Of a stretch of DNA of 64,000 nucleotides, positions 8,504-17,188 are shown piece after piece. The notes beneath the pieces were generated by a model, which saw only the letters and a program-made list of their open reading frames with translations, searched no databases and had not been told where the DNA came from. The position numbers and the translations under genes were made by a program. Location: assembly GCA_964444795.1 (NCBI GenBank), contig CAYUIQ010000005.1:28608-92607 (forward strand). The letters run 5' to 3'. The stretch comes from JABMRP01 sp964444795. GTDB lineage: Bacteria; Planctomycetota; Planctomycetia; Pirellulales; Thermoguttaceae. Positions within the stretch are counted from its first letter, which is position 1, and each line of letters starts with the position of its first letter.

Positions 8504-8866
8504 ATGAACGGACAGGACCGCTTGAAACAGCAGATCATCGAGGCGGTGGGCAGTTTCCAGGAGGCCCAATTGGCCGTCACCTGCGAGTCGATAGTTGTCG
8601 ACTTCCACAGCGACAATCTCGTGGTAACACTCCGCGGGGCAACATGCCCAGCGGAACGAGATTATGCTCGGGACAAGAGGGCGAGGGAGCTTCTGGAGAG
8701 ATTCTACAGCGAACTGTTCGACGTGATCAAGCCGATTCTCGAAGCCAAGATACAAGAGATTCTTGGACGCAAAGTTCGACGATCCAGGCTCAACATCGAC
8801 CCTGAGTCGGGTGCCGGCGTCATTCTGCTCACATTTGCAGGCGAAGCGTGCCTCGATGAACCATAG
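8504..8866 (+). CDS. DUF2294 family protein (second copy)
   Basis: A 120-residue cytosolic protein whose C-terminal half (RARELLERFYSELFDVIKPI, then IQEILGRKVRRSRLNIDPES and GAGVILLTFAGEA) is recognisably DUF2294. The N-terminal half is more diverged from the copy at 7833 (IIEAVGSFQEAQLAVTCESI, then VVTLRGATCPAERDYA). AAGAGGCTTGA precedes the ATG. It lies directly downstream of the structured RNA and 63 bp upstream of an aminotransferase with which it may be co-transcribed. Function unknown. The diverged pair might form a heteromer, but that is inference. Confidence 0.75.
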   Translation: MNGQDRLKQQIIEAVGSFQEAQLAVTCESIVVDFHSDNLVVTLRGATCPAERDYARDKRARELLERFYSELFDVIKPILEAKIQEILGRKVRRSRLNIDPESGAGVILLTFAGEACLDEP

Positions 8867-8929
8867 GACGCTACGCAACAAGTGTGCGGTTTCCGTAAAC
8901 AAGTCTGGAAACAAAACAGGAGGTGGCCT

Positions 8930-10249
8930 ATGGCCAATCAACTAGCGATTGAACTCAATGAGATCATCCGGCGGGATAATCCCCTTGTGTTCGGGATGCT
9001 TTCTGAACTGGGGCGAGAACTGTTCTTCCCCAAGGGAATTCTCACCCAGTCGGCCGAGGCCAAGCAGAAGGCCACTCGCTATAACGCCACAATCGGAATC
9101 GCTAAGGAGAGCGGCCAGGCGATGCACCTGGATTCGGTGATGAAGCACTTCGCCGATATCAGCGCCGACGAAATCTTGCCCTATGCGCCCTCGCCGGGAC
9201 GCCCGGACTTGCGGTCCAAGTGGAAAGACCTGCTCGTCGAGAAGAACCCGTCTCTGGGGTCGAAGGCCGTCAGCCTCCCGGTGGTCACCAACGGCATTAC
9301 GCATGGGCTGAGCATCGTCGCCGACATGTTCGTCGAACGCGGTGACGTGGTGGTGCTGCCGGAGATGTTCTGGGGAAACTACAATATGATCTTCGGCGTG
9401 CGGCGCGGTGCGGCCACGGACCACTACCCACTCTTTTCGGCGGACGGCAGTGGCTTCGACACGGAAGGTTTTCGCCGTGCTATTCTCAAACGCGCCCCCG
9501 AGAATAAGCTTATCGTCATCCTGAACTTCCCCAACAACCCGACCGGATACTCCGTCACGGAAGCCGAGGCCGACGCCATTTGTAATGCCTTGAGAGAAGC
9601 GGCGGAAGACGATTGCGATATCGTTGCCGTGTGCGACGACGCCTATTTCGGACTGTTCTACGAGCCGGATGTGTTGAAGGAATCGCTCTTCGTCCGTCTG
9701 GCCGGCCTGCATGAAAACATCCTCGCCGTCAAGCTGGACGGCGCGACGAAGGAGGATTATGTCTGGGGGCTGCGCGTGGGCTTCCTCACCTATGGCATCC
9801 AGGGGGCCAGCGCCGGCACGTACGAAGCGCTGGAGAAGAAGACCGGCGGAGTGATCCGTGGCACGATCTCCAACGGCCCGCATCTTTCGCAATCCGTCCT
9901 GCTGAAGGCCATGTCGGACGAGGACTACGCAACCCAGCGGCAAGAGAAGTTCGCTATCATGTCGGCCCGCGCCGCTAAGGTGAAGCAGGTTCTCTCGCAA
10001 AAGCAGTTTGCAGCCGCGTGGACACCTTACCCTTTTAATTCCGGCTACTTCATGTGTGTCAGGCTGAACGGTCTCGAAGCGGAGGCATTTCGGCTTCGGC
10101 TTTTGGAGGAGTACGGCATCGGTGTGATTGCCACCGGAGGGCAGGACATACGTGTTGCTTTCTCTTGCATCGAAGTGGGCGAGATCGCGCCGCTGTTCGA
10201 CGCGATGTTCGAGTGCGCACGGAAAATGAAAAGAGCCGAAGTGGGCTGA
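8930..10249 (+). CDS. PLP-dependent class I/II aminotransferase
   Basis: Fold-type I PLP enzyme of 439 residues. The ATG at 8930 follows an excellent AGGAGG ribosome site at 8918-8923. Landmarks are NFPNNPTGYSVTE (substrate and PLP region), VCDDAYFGLFYEPD (Asp binding the pyridine nitrogen, then Tyr) and LDGATKEDYVWGLRVGFLTYG (probable Schiff-base Lys, then the phosphate-contacting Arg). C-terminal GYFMCVRLNG and GGQDIRVAFSCIEVGEI match the small domain with the substrate Arg. The segment around YAPSPGRPDLRSKWKDLLVE is typical of the superfamily. The amino-acid substrate cannot be told from sequence. It is probably in one unit with the preceding DUF2294 gene. Confidence 0.88.
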   Translation: MANQLAIELNEIIRRDNPLVFGMLSELGRELFFPKGILTQSAEAKQKATRYNATIGIAKESGQAMHLDSVMKHFADISADEILPYAPSPGRPDLRSKWKDLLVEKNPSLGSKAVSLPVVTNGITHGLSIVADMFVERGDVVVLPEMFWGNYNMIFGVRRGAATDHYPLFSADGSGFDTEGFRRAILKRAPENKLIVILNFPNNPTGYSVTEAEADAICNALREAAEDDCDIVAVCDDAYFGLFYEPDVLKESLFVRLAGLHENILAVKLDGATKEDYVWGLRVGFLTYGIQGASAGTYEALEKKTGGVIRGTISNGPHLSQSVLLKAMSDEDYATQRQEKFAIMSARAAKVKQVLSQKQFAAAWTPYPFNSGYFMCVRLNGLEAEAFRLRLLEEYGIGVIATGGQDIRVAFSCIEVGEIAPLFDAMFECARKMKRAEVG

Positions 10250-10551
10250 TCTGGCCGACGGCCCTTGCCGTGATGGAGAATCGCGCCGCCACGCGTTGAT
10301 CGGGCCATCATGGTGGACCCCAACCATGGCACGGGCCGAGGCCGTGGGTGCGGGCTCATCCGCCCGAGAAATCCGGGGCTTCTCGCCGCTGTGGCGGACT
10401 ATGCGTCGAAAACTGCCCGGGGATGGGGTACAATACTACAGTGCGCCCGAAGGGATGACTGACAACCCCCTCACCCGATGGGGCCACCGGCGCGGTATCT
10501 TCGTACGGAAGGCGGCCCTCCCGCCCTGCGGCAAGGAATAAGGAACTACGG
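10250..10551. other. Intergenic region before ftsH
   Basis: About 300 bp with no convincing gene. A TACAAT hexamer at 10429-10434 could be a -10 element for ftsH, but no good -35 box is spaced before it. Nothing else stands out. Confidence 0.4.
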
Positions 10552-12582
10552 ATGTCGACGGATCCCCCCCCCGAGCAACTACCCCCCGATCAGCACGGGA
10601 AAACTCCCGATCCGGAGAAATCGCCGCCGGGTTCGGACCCATCGCGGTCCGCCCCGGACCAGCGCCCGTCAGATCCGGAAGATTCGGCAAAATCGCCCCG
10701 ACCGCGGATGAACACCTCGACGCTCTGGCTCCTCCTCGTTATGGGGTTCGTGCTCTCGCTGCTGTTCTTTCGCAGCGACGACGCGCGTCGCGAGAAAATC
10801 AGCTACGGGCAGTTTTACGGAGAACTCGACGCCGAGGACAGCAAGATCGCCAAGGTCGAGATCAAAGGCGCGCTGATCTACTGGGAACTCGAAGAATCGG
10901 CCGTCCTCTCGGGAGCCGAAGAAGAGGACGACGATTCGGCGGACGAAGCGGCGAAGAAGTTCGTCACCGTCATGCCACCCTATCCGTTGGTCAACGAGAA
11001 ACTCGACGAACTGCTGCGCCAGAAGATCGGCCAGGAGTACAAGGCGACCGAGCCTTCCGACGGGACGGGTGTGCTGCTGTTTGTCTACTTGGCGGTCACC
11101 ATCGCGTTGTTCGTCGGTCTGTGGTTCATGTTCCGCCGCGCGCGGGAGCAGTTTATGGGTGGCGGCATGCTCTCGGGGTTTAGCAAGAGCCCGGCCAAGC
11201 GTTACGAGTTGGGTGAGACGCGGACGACGTTCGAGAACGTGGCCGGCTTGGAGGGCGTCAAGCTCGAACTGGAGGAAGTTGTCGAATTCCTCAAGGATCC
11301 CGAAAAATTCCAGCGTCTAGGCGGCCGGGTTCCCAAGGGGGTGCTGTTGATGGGACCTCCCGGCACGGGCAAAACGCTCTTGGGCCGTGCGGTTGCCGGC
11401 GAAGCCGAGGTGCCTTTCTTCTCGATCAGCGGGTCCGAGTTCATCCAAATGTTCGTTGGCGTGGGGGCCAGCCGAGTTCGCGATATGTTCTCCACGGCCA
11501 AGGAGAATTCGCCGTCGATTCTGTTCATCGACGAAATCGACGCCGTCGGACGTCACCGGGGGGCCGGGTTGGGCGGCGGACACGACGAACGCGAGCAGAC
11601 ACTTAACCAGATCCTCAGCGAAATGGACGGCTTCACCCAGGCCGAATCGGTGATCGTCATCGCCGCTACCAACCGGCCCGACGTCCTCGATCCGGCCTTG
11701 CTACGGCCCGGGCGGTTCGATCGCCATATCACGGTCGACCGGCCCAATCTCAAGGGGCGGCGGGGCATCTTCAAAGTCCACTGCCACGATGTCCCCCTGG
11801 CCGACGACGTCGATCTCCAGCGTCTGGCGGCCGGTTCGGTCGGACTGACCGGTGCCGATATTCAGAACCTGGTCAACGAAGCGGCTCTCTGGGCAACCCG
11901 GCAGGGCAAGGAGGAGGTCGACATGGGCGACTTCGAGCACGCCCGCGATAAGGTGCTCATGGGCGCCAAACGCGAGGAGGTGCTCACCGGGCGGGAAAAG
12001 ACGATGACCGCTTGCCACGAGTCGGGCCATGCCCTGCTGGCCTGGCTGTTGCCCGGCTGCGATCGCGTGCATAAGGTCACGATCATCCCCCGCGGCCGTG
12101 CGCTGGGCGTCACCCAGTTGCTGCCCGAGGAAGATAGGATGAACATCAGCGAGGGCGAATTGCGCGTTCGGCTAGCGTTCATCATGGGAGGTCGAGCCGC
12201 CGAGAAGCTGGTTTTCGACGAGCTGAGCGCCGGCGCCGAGGACGACCTGAAGAAGGCCACCCAGCTTGCCCGGCGCATGGTGACCCATTGGGGCATGAGC
12301 GAGCGACTGGGCCCGGTGGCCTATCGGGCGGGCGAGGAGCATCCGTTTTTGGGCAAGGAAATGACCGAACCGCGCGAGTTCAGCGAGCACACGGCCCAGG
12401 TGATCGATGAAGAGGTCTCCCGCATCCTCCGCGACGCCGCCGACCGGGCTCGCAAATTGCTCGAGAAACACCGCGACAAGCTCGACACCCTGACCGAAAA
12501 GCTGGAGACCGAAGAGGTGCTCGACGAAGGGCAGATCACGGACCTCATCGGCCCCTCGGCCTACCAGCAAGCCCGGTCGTAA
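10552..12582 (+). CDS. ftsH: ATP-dependent zinc metalloprotease FtsH
   Basis: Membrane-anchored AAA+ protease that degrades misfolded membrane and regulatory proteins; 676 residues. A proline- and charge-rich head of about 50 residues precedes TM1 (STLWLLLVMGFVLSLLFF, about 53-72). The periplasmic segment carries an acidic insert (EEEDDDSADEA). TM2 (about 171-192) leads into the AAA module: Walker A GPPGTGKT (about 267-274), Walker B SILFIDEIDAVG, and the second region of homology AATNRPDVLDPALLRPGRFD. The zinc site is HESGH (about 489), where most FtsH proteins have HEAGH, and the third ligand lies further down in ELSAGAEDDLKKAT. Start ATG at 10552. The head extension is longer than in E. 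coli FtsH. Confidence 0.95.
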   Translation: MSTDPPPEQLPPDQHGKTPDPEKSPPGSDPSRSAPDQRPSDPEDSAKSPRPRMNTSTLWLLLVMGFVLSLLFFRSDDARREKISYGQFYGELDAEDSKIAKVEIKGALIYWELEESAVLSGAEEEDDDSADEAAKKFVTVMPPYPLVNEKLDELLRQKIGQEYKATEPSDGTGVLLFVYLAVTIALFVGLWFMFRRAREQFMGGGMLSGFSKSPAKRYELGETRTTFENVAGLEGVKLELEEVVEFLKDPEKFQRLGGRVPKGVLLMGPPGTGKTLLGRAVAGEAEVPFFSISGSEFIQMFVGVGASRVRDMFSTAKENSPSILFIDEIDAVGRHRGAGLGGGHDEREQTLNQILSEMDGFTQAESVIVIAATNRPDVLDPALLRPGRFDRHITVDRPNLKGRRGIFKVHCHDVPLADDVDLQRLAAGSVGLTGADIQNLVNEAALWATRQGKEEVDMGDFEHARDKVLMGAKREEVLTGREKTMTACHESGHALLAWLLPGCDRVHKVTIIPRGRALGVTQLLPEEDRMNISEGELRVRLAFIMGGRAAEKLVFDELSAGAEDDLKKATQLARRMVTHWGMSERLGPVAYRAGEEHPFLGKEMTEPREFSEHTAQVIDEEVSRILRDAADRARKLLEKHRDKLDTLTEKLETEEVLDEGQITDLIGPSAYQQARS

Positions 12583-12617
12583 CGCTTCCATCGGGATGCA
12601 AGCCCGGGCGGTATTAG

Positions 12618-12635
12618 CCCGACGTTTACGTCGGG
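12618..12635 (+). terminator. Hairpin downstream of ftsH
   Basis: Perfect 7-bp stem CCCGACG/CGTCGGG around a TTTA loop, 36 bp after the ftsH stop. No T-run follows, so termination is only possible. Confidence 0.35.
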
Positions 12636-12661
12636 TTACACGTTCGCCTCGCGCCAGCCAG

Positions 12662-12690
12662 TTCCACCCCCTCGACTTGTGTGCTACAAT
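12662..12690 (+). promoter_or_regulatory. Candidate promoter for the lipoprotein gene
   Basis: TTCCAC (12662-12667), a 17-bp spacer and TACAAT (12685-12690), about 200 bp before the start at 12888. Confidence 0.4.
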
Positions 12691-12887
12691 CGCCGTTATT
12701 GAGTGGGTGCGTTATCGGGCAGCGGCGCGCCGCGGTCGAATTCTCGAGTTGCTCGATGAACCCAGGGCTTGGTCTGAAAACTCGTCTGTCGCCGACAGTA
12801 GCCACCTGGCCAGAGCGTGATGGCTACTTTACGGGTCATCACGCAACGCCCCGGTGGGCGACTCCAGCTTCCCAGGGGAGAATGACA

Positions 12888-13535
12888 ATGGGTGTGAGAA
12901 CAGGGAGTTCGCTGATCTGCCTCGTCTGTCTGGTGCTCGCCGGTTGCACGGGTGGACCCTCGGTTGACGAGACTATCGGCATTCGAGCCGCGTTCGACGG
13001 TTACAAAAAGGCTATCCTCGATCAAGATGGCGAGAAGGCGGTAACTTTCGTCGACCAGAACACGCTTGATTACTATGGCAAGATGCTGGATCTGGCTCTC
13101 CGCGGTCATCGCGGGACCGTGCGTGCCCGGACAACGGCGGACAGACTCATGATCTTGTTCATTCGCCACCGTATCCCCCTGGAGTCCGCCAAGCAGATGA
13201 CGGGCGAATCTTTGTTCGCACACGCCGTGGACGAAGGCTGGATTGGTCGGGAGAGCGTGATCACTAACGAACTCGGGGACATCGCCGTCTCCGGGACGAG
13301 CGGCACCGGTGTTCACATCTCCGCTGGAGAAGAATCGCCCATCAAGTGGGTGTTCCAGAAGGAAGGGGATCGCTGGAAAATGGACCTCACGGCCGTGATG
13401 CCGATCGCCGATCAGGCATTGAAGCAGATCATTCAGGAGAGTGGTCTTCCCGATGACGAGTTCCTTACCGAGATAATCGAGGCCGTGTCGGGCAAGGAGG
13501 TGGACGATACGGTATGGGATCCCATGATCCAGTAG
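12888..13535 (+). CDS. Putative lipoprotein of unknown function
   Basis: A 215-residue protein with a lipoprotein signal (MGVRTGSSLICLVCLVLAGC, lipobox LAG-C). The second ATG at 12888 is preferred because AGGGGAG sits about 7 nt ahead, whereas the ATG at 12882 is too close. After the cysteine, ETIGIRAAFDGYKKAILDQD and KAVTFVDQNTLDYYGKML resemble the first helices of NTF2-like/DUF4878-type domains found in small secreted proteins, and WVFQKEGDRWKMDL is the typical closing strand. Longer starts would include only upstream non-coding sequence. Function unknown. The next gene is a small membrane protein 101 bp downstream. Confidence 0.75.
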   Translation: MGVRTGSSLICLVCLVLAGCTGGPSVDETIGIRAAFDGYKKAILDQDGEKAVTFVDQNTLDYYGKMLDLALRGHRGTVRARTTADRLMILFIRHRIPLESAKQMTGESLFAHAVDEGWIGRESVITNELGDIAVSGTSGTGVHISAGEESPIKWVFQKEGDRWKMDLTAVMPIADQALKQIIQESGLPDDEFLTEIIEAVSGKEVDDTVWDPMIQ

Positions 13536-13636
13536 CCGGCTAACCAGGGCTTGGGCGGGTGCCCTCGGTTGACGCCGCATTGGCGTGCGTTGGGCGTCGT
13601 GCCCGGCTATCTCAAACGGTTGGAAAGGAAATGGAA

Positions 13637-13996
13637 ATGACCCCCAAGGCCTTTGTGACGGTGATCGCCGCGGTCATTGTTGCGTGCTCAGCCACCGTCA
13701 TCGGGCTTTACGTTATCGTGATCGGCCCTGGCAACATGCTTCCACGGATCATCCGATTCGTTCTCACATGTTTACTCTGCTATTCACTGATTCAGGGATG
13801 GAATCCAGGCCGGTGGATAACGGTGATTCTGTTGGGCCTGGCAGCGATCGTCGGCATCATCGGAGGCATGGCTCTACTGGCGCGTTCGCCATCCGGCCTC
13901 GCCCTGATCGCACTTGGATTAGTCTATACGGGCTGCATTGTTGGCCTGTTGACGTCCAAGGCCGACGATCACTTTGTGCCGAAGCACTACCGCTGA
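13637..13996 (+). CDS. Small four-helix membrane protein
   Basis: A 119-residue protein with hydrophobic segments at about 4-28, 34-51, 56-79 and 83-102, and a short charged tail (KADDHFVPKHYR). AAGGA lies 7 nt before the ATG at 13637; an ATG six bases earlier is also possible. I do not recognise a family. It follows the lipoprotein gene on the same strand and may share its transcript. Confidence 0.65.
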   Translation: MTPKAFVTVIAAVIVACSATVIGLYVIVIGPGNMLPRIIRFVLTCLLCYSLIQGWNPGRWITVILLGLAAIVGIIGGMALLARSPSGLALIALGLVYTGCIVGLLTSKADDHFVPKHYR

Positions 13997-14141
13997 CGCG
14001 CAGGACCACCCGCCCGTTTTCGGGTTGCTCGATGGACACCAGTTGTGCTGGCGGATATGAAACCCAAGAGGATATTCAACGCCGTCAACCGACATGGTCC
14101 CATCCATATCAGTCTTGCCGTCGTCTTTGCGTACTGAGTCT

Positions 14142-14576
14142 TTATTCGCTGGCGGTGACCTTTCTCACGACAACACCACCCGGCAGAAATGTAACGTCTG
14201 CGTCTTTATTTGGATCAAAATCCTGGATAATCCGGAATCTGTCGCCCCGGTGTAAGGGCAAATCCGCATCGCGGCGCGGAAATTCCGAATCCCTCGTCAG
14301 CGTAAACGTCCGCGTGCGATCACCGTCCCGGCAGGTCGCGGTGTAGACATGAAGGGCCCCTCCGATATGTGTACCATCATCAAGTTTCCCGTGCCATGTA
14401 CCGACTAATTTTTCATCGATGGACACGACCTCCCATTCCCCATTGGGTGTTGGGTAGATCCAGATGGACAAGCCGAGCAAGACGCTCAGCACCGGCGTTG
14501 CGATTAGCAGCGTCCGCAGGCTGAACTGATACCAGCGGAGCTTCATTCCTGGTGGGTCGGAGTCGCTCATAGCCAT
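14142..14576 (-). CDS. Single-pass membrane protein with planctomycete FSLRTLL motif
   Basis: About 144 residues. KLRWYQFSLRTLLIATPVLS followed by VLLGLSIWIY is the Arg-Phe/Gln-FSLRTLL signature plus membrane helix that begins many planctomycete proteins of unknown function. The remainder is soluble: GEWEVVSIDEKLVGTWHGKL, HVYTATCRDGDRTRTFTL and FLPGGVVVRKV. Two nearby ATGs (14576 and 14570) are both weakly supported by ribosome sites, and I took the first. It lies 99 bp downstream of the aldo/keto reductase on the same strand, with two hairpins between. Confidence 0.65.
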   Translation of the reverse strand: MAMSDSDPPGMKLRWYQFSLRTLLIATPVLSVLLGLSIWIYPTPNGEWEVVSIDEKLVGTWHGKLDDGTHIGGALHVYTATCRDGDRTRTFTLTRDSEFPRRDADLPLHRGDRFRIIQDFDPNKDADVTFLPGGVVVRKVTASE

Positions 14577-14590
14577 ACCCACGGAGCGGA

Positions 14591-14651
14591 AATCCCGTCG
14601 GCTTGTCCGACGGGATTCACCCGCGGCAGCACTGCTTGCAGGCAAGCAGTG
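14591..14651. repeat. Two adjacent perfect hairpins
   Basis: The first stem is AATCCCGTCGG (14591-14601) with CCGACGGGATT (14607-14617), 11 bp around CTTGT. The second is CACTGCTTGC (14630-14639) with GCAAGCAGTG (14642-14651), 10 bp with almost no loop. They lie between two minus-strand genes and could be terminators or REP-like units. No T-run follows either on the minus strand. Confidence 0.7.
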
Positions 14652-14675
14652 GCACACAACCGTTGACGTCCGGGA

Positions 14676-15779
14676 TCAGACGTATTCCCAATCTTTCAGC
14701 CACTGGTAATGGAAGGGCAGCTTGGCCCAGGCTTCGTCCATGGCCTTGTCCAGTTCGGCCTTTTCCTCGACGTCCAGCTCGCGGCGTTCCATGACGGCCA
14801 GGGCGACGTTGTCGACCTGCTGCGGCGAGATCAGGCCCGGGATCGGGGCCGTGATGGCCGGGTTGCAGAGGATGTAGCGCAGCGCCAGCCGGGCGATCTT
14901 GTTGTCTTCCTCAAAGGTCGGGCTATCCGGCGAGCTGTCGCCCTGGAACATCGAGTTGCTGGCAAACGGCTTGATGCCGAACCAGCCGACGTCGTGCTTC
15001 TTCATCGTGGCCCAAAGTCCGCTGTCGTCGGTCACGACTTTTGTCTTGGCCGTGTAGGGGGTGCAGACGACGTCCATCACGTCGGGATAGGTTTCAATCA
15101 TCCGCTTGATGTGCGGCCGGTCGTGTGACGAGATGCCCACAAAGCGAGCCCGGCCCGTCTTTCGGGCCCACTCCAAAGCCTCCATGACGACTTCCATCTC
15201 GGCGTCGCTATGACGGCTGCTCTGCTCGTGGCAGGTGATTCGCCAGACGTCGGCGTAATCGATGCCGCCGTCCTTAAGTCCCCAGTCCATGCTCTCCTGG
15301 AGCTTGGCCAGCGTGCGATATTGCGGACGGCGTACTTCGATCTGCTCCCAGGAGCAGGCCATGTACATCTGGTCGCGACGGCCCTTGAGGGCCTTGGAGT
15401 AGGCTTTCACTTCCTGGATACAACAGGCGTCGACCCAGTTGATACCCCGTTCGAGACATCGGGTGACCGTGTCGCGCCGGTTGTGGTCGAACCCGGATTC
15501 CTTGTCCGTGTCGATCCAGCCGCCTTTGCGTTCGGTGCCGAGCACCCGGTCGATCCGTTTCCAATGGCCACCCAGGGCGATGGCCGAGACCATGAAGTTC
15601 GTTCGGCCGCAACGGCGGTATTCCATGTCGGCGCTATAGCTGACGATCTTATCCGCTTCTTTCTTGTCGGCCTCGCCGGCGCGAATAGTTTTCGTGGCGG
15701 TGAGCCCGGCCGCCAGGGCGGTGGCGGCCAGCGAACCGTCTCGAACGAACTGACGTCGGGTAATTTCGTGATCCGCCAT
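14676..15779 (-). CDS. Tat-exported aldo/keto reductase family protein
   Basis: NAD(P)H-dependent oxidoreductase fold of 367 residues. The start at 15779 follows GGAGA at a good distance and opens a twin-arginine signal (EITRRQFVRDGSLAATALAA). The mature part begins like AKR proteins (MEYRRCGRTNFMVSAIALGG). DYADVWRITCHEQS corresponds to the strand with the catalytic His region, WARKTGRARFVGISSHDRPH and GWFGIKPFASNSMF match barrel strands, and RYILCNPAITAPIPGLISPQ matches the cofactor segment. Many exported planctomycete AKRs of this kind lack known substrates. It is divergent from the MoxR operon across 338 bp. Confidence 0.85.
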   Translation of the reverse strand: MADHEITRRQFVRDGSLAATALAAGLTATKTIRAGEADKKEADKIVSYSADMEYRRCGRTNFMVSAIALGGHWKRIDRVLGTERKGGWIDTDKESGFDHNRRDTVTRCLERGINWVDACCIQEVKAYSKALKGRRDQMYMACSWEQIEVRRPQYRTLAKLQESMDWGLKDGGIDYADVWRITCHEQSSRHSDAEMEVVMEALEWARKTGRARFVGISSHDRPHIKRMIETYPDVMDVVCTPYTAKTKVVTDDSGLWATMKKHDVGWFGIKPFASNSMFQGDSSPDSPTFEEDNKIARLALRYILCNPAITAPIPGLISPQQVDNVALAVMERRELDVEEKAELDKAMDEAWAKLPFHYQWLKDWEYV

Positions 15780-16004
15780 GGAAGCATTCTCCGTTGATTT
15801 CAGAATGGCACAGTGTATCGAGGCCAATAACCATGATAAAGTGCAACAGGCTGGCAGTAAAGAGTCATGGGCTTCTATAGATGGGACGGGGCAAGATTCG
15901 GGAGAATTCAGCGAATTACTAGACAACCTCCCCGTTATGCATGGCTGAATCCCCGCGAATTCAGTCACATGACCGGGAAGAAGATAAATTCTTGGCTCTT
16001 GTAT

Positions 16005-16033
16005 TTGCAATGCGGCCGCCCGCCTGCTAGGCT
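16005..16033 (+). promoter_or_regulatory. Candidate promoter for the MoxR operon
   Basis: TTGCAA (16005-16010), a 17-bp spacer and TAGGCT (16028-16033), 85 bp before moxR. The divergent region 15780-16117 otherwise shows nothing I can assign. Confidence 0.35.
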
Positions 16034-16117
16034 GAGGCAGTCATATCTGGGGGTCGCCATTGGACAACTTGGCCTATTCATTCGATTGAGCGTTCCCGAC
16101 GGAAAGGGAGGAGCACG

Positions 16118-17188
16118 ATGTTGGAAGATCAGGATACGGCATCTGAAGAGGTTTTGGAGGAAATCGGTCCGGGGGACATCGACACGGGGGATACTGGCGC
16201 GATGGCGACCGCCGAGCGTCGCGTGGAGATGTTTGCCGATCGGGTGCGAACCATCCGCGACAGTCTGCACGAGGTGGTCGTCGGCCAGGACGACGTGATC
16301 GATCAACTGCTCGTCTGCGCTTTGACCGGTTCACACGCCTTGCTGGTCGGTGTGCCCGGGCTGGCCAAGACACTGATGGTCAAGGCCTTGGCGGCGGCGT
16401 TCCGTTGGAAGTTTTCGCGGATCCAGTTCACCCCCGACCTGATGCCGGCCGACGTGACCGGTTATGAACTCCTGGGCCGAAGCGAGGACTCCCAGGGTCC
16501 CGAGATGGTCTTCCGCCGGGGGCCCGTGTTTGCCAATCTGGTGCTGGCCGACGAGATCAACCGTGCGGCGCCGAAGACGCAATCGGCCCTGTTGGAGGCG
16601 ATGGCCGAATTTCACGTCACCGTCGGCGGCACGACCTACGACTTGGAGGCGCCGTTCCTCGTGGCGGCCACGCAAAACCCGATCGAGCAGGAGGGCACGT
16701 ATCCGCTGCCCGAGGCCCAGTTGGACCGTTTCATGATGGAAATCCGCATCGGCTATCCGTCGCCGGAGCAAGAAGAAGAAATCGTGATGAAAACGACCGG
16801 CGGCATTCCGCCGTTGCCCGATGCGGCATTGGATCGGCAAGAGTTTCTCGAACTTCGCGATCTGGTGTTGGCCGTTCCCGTGGCCCACAACGTGGCCTCC
16901 TATGCCGTGGGGCTTTGCGGCGCCAGCCGGCCCGACGATCCCCGGGCGACGGACAAGGTTCGCGATTACGTTGCCTGGGGTGCGGGACCGCGCGGTTCGC
17001 AAAATCTGGTGCTGGCGGCCAAGGCCCGGGCGTTGCTCCAGGGGCGGCACGCACCGATCGCCGAGGATGTACGGGCGGTGGCCGTTCCCATTCTCCGGCA
17101 TCGCGTGATGGTCAACCATCGGGCGGTGGGTGATTCGGTTACCTCGGAAGAGATCATTCGGCAATTGCTTGAAGAAGTGGCGGTATGA
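16118..17188 (+). CDS. MoxR-family AAA+ ATPase
   Basis: A 356-residue ATPase chaperone that typically works with DUF58 and VWA proteins encoded next to it. An acidic N-terminal lead of about 30 residues precedes the AAA module. Walker A is GVPGLAKT (about 78-85), Walker B NLVLADEINRAAPKTQSALL, sensor 1 region FLVAATQNPIEQEGTYPLPE, arginine-finger segment AQLDRF, and the lid contains SRPDDPRATDKVRDYVAWGA. AAAGGGAGGAGCACG precedes the ATG. Its stop overlaps the DUF58 start (ATGA). It is the first gene of a co-directional set reaching 33523. Confidence 0.93.
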   Translation: MLEDQDTASEEVLEEIGPGDIDTGDTGAMATAERRVEMFADRVRTIRDSLHEVVVGQDDVIDQLLVCALTGSHALLVGVPGLAKTLMVKALAAAFRWKFSRIQFTPDLMPADVTGYELLGRSEDSQGPEMVFRRGPVFANLVLADEINRAAPKTQSALLEAMAEFHVTVGGTTYDLEAPFLVAATQNPIEQEGTYPLPEAQLDRFMMEIRIGYPSPEQEEEIVMKTTGGIPPLPDAALDRQEFLELRDLVLAVPVAHNVASYAVGLCGASRPDDPRATDKVRDYVAWGAGPRGSQNLVLAAKARALLQGRHAPIAEDVRAVAVPILRHRVMVNHRAVGDSVTSEEIIRQLLEEVAV

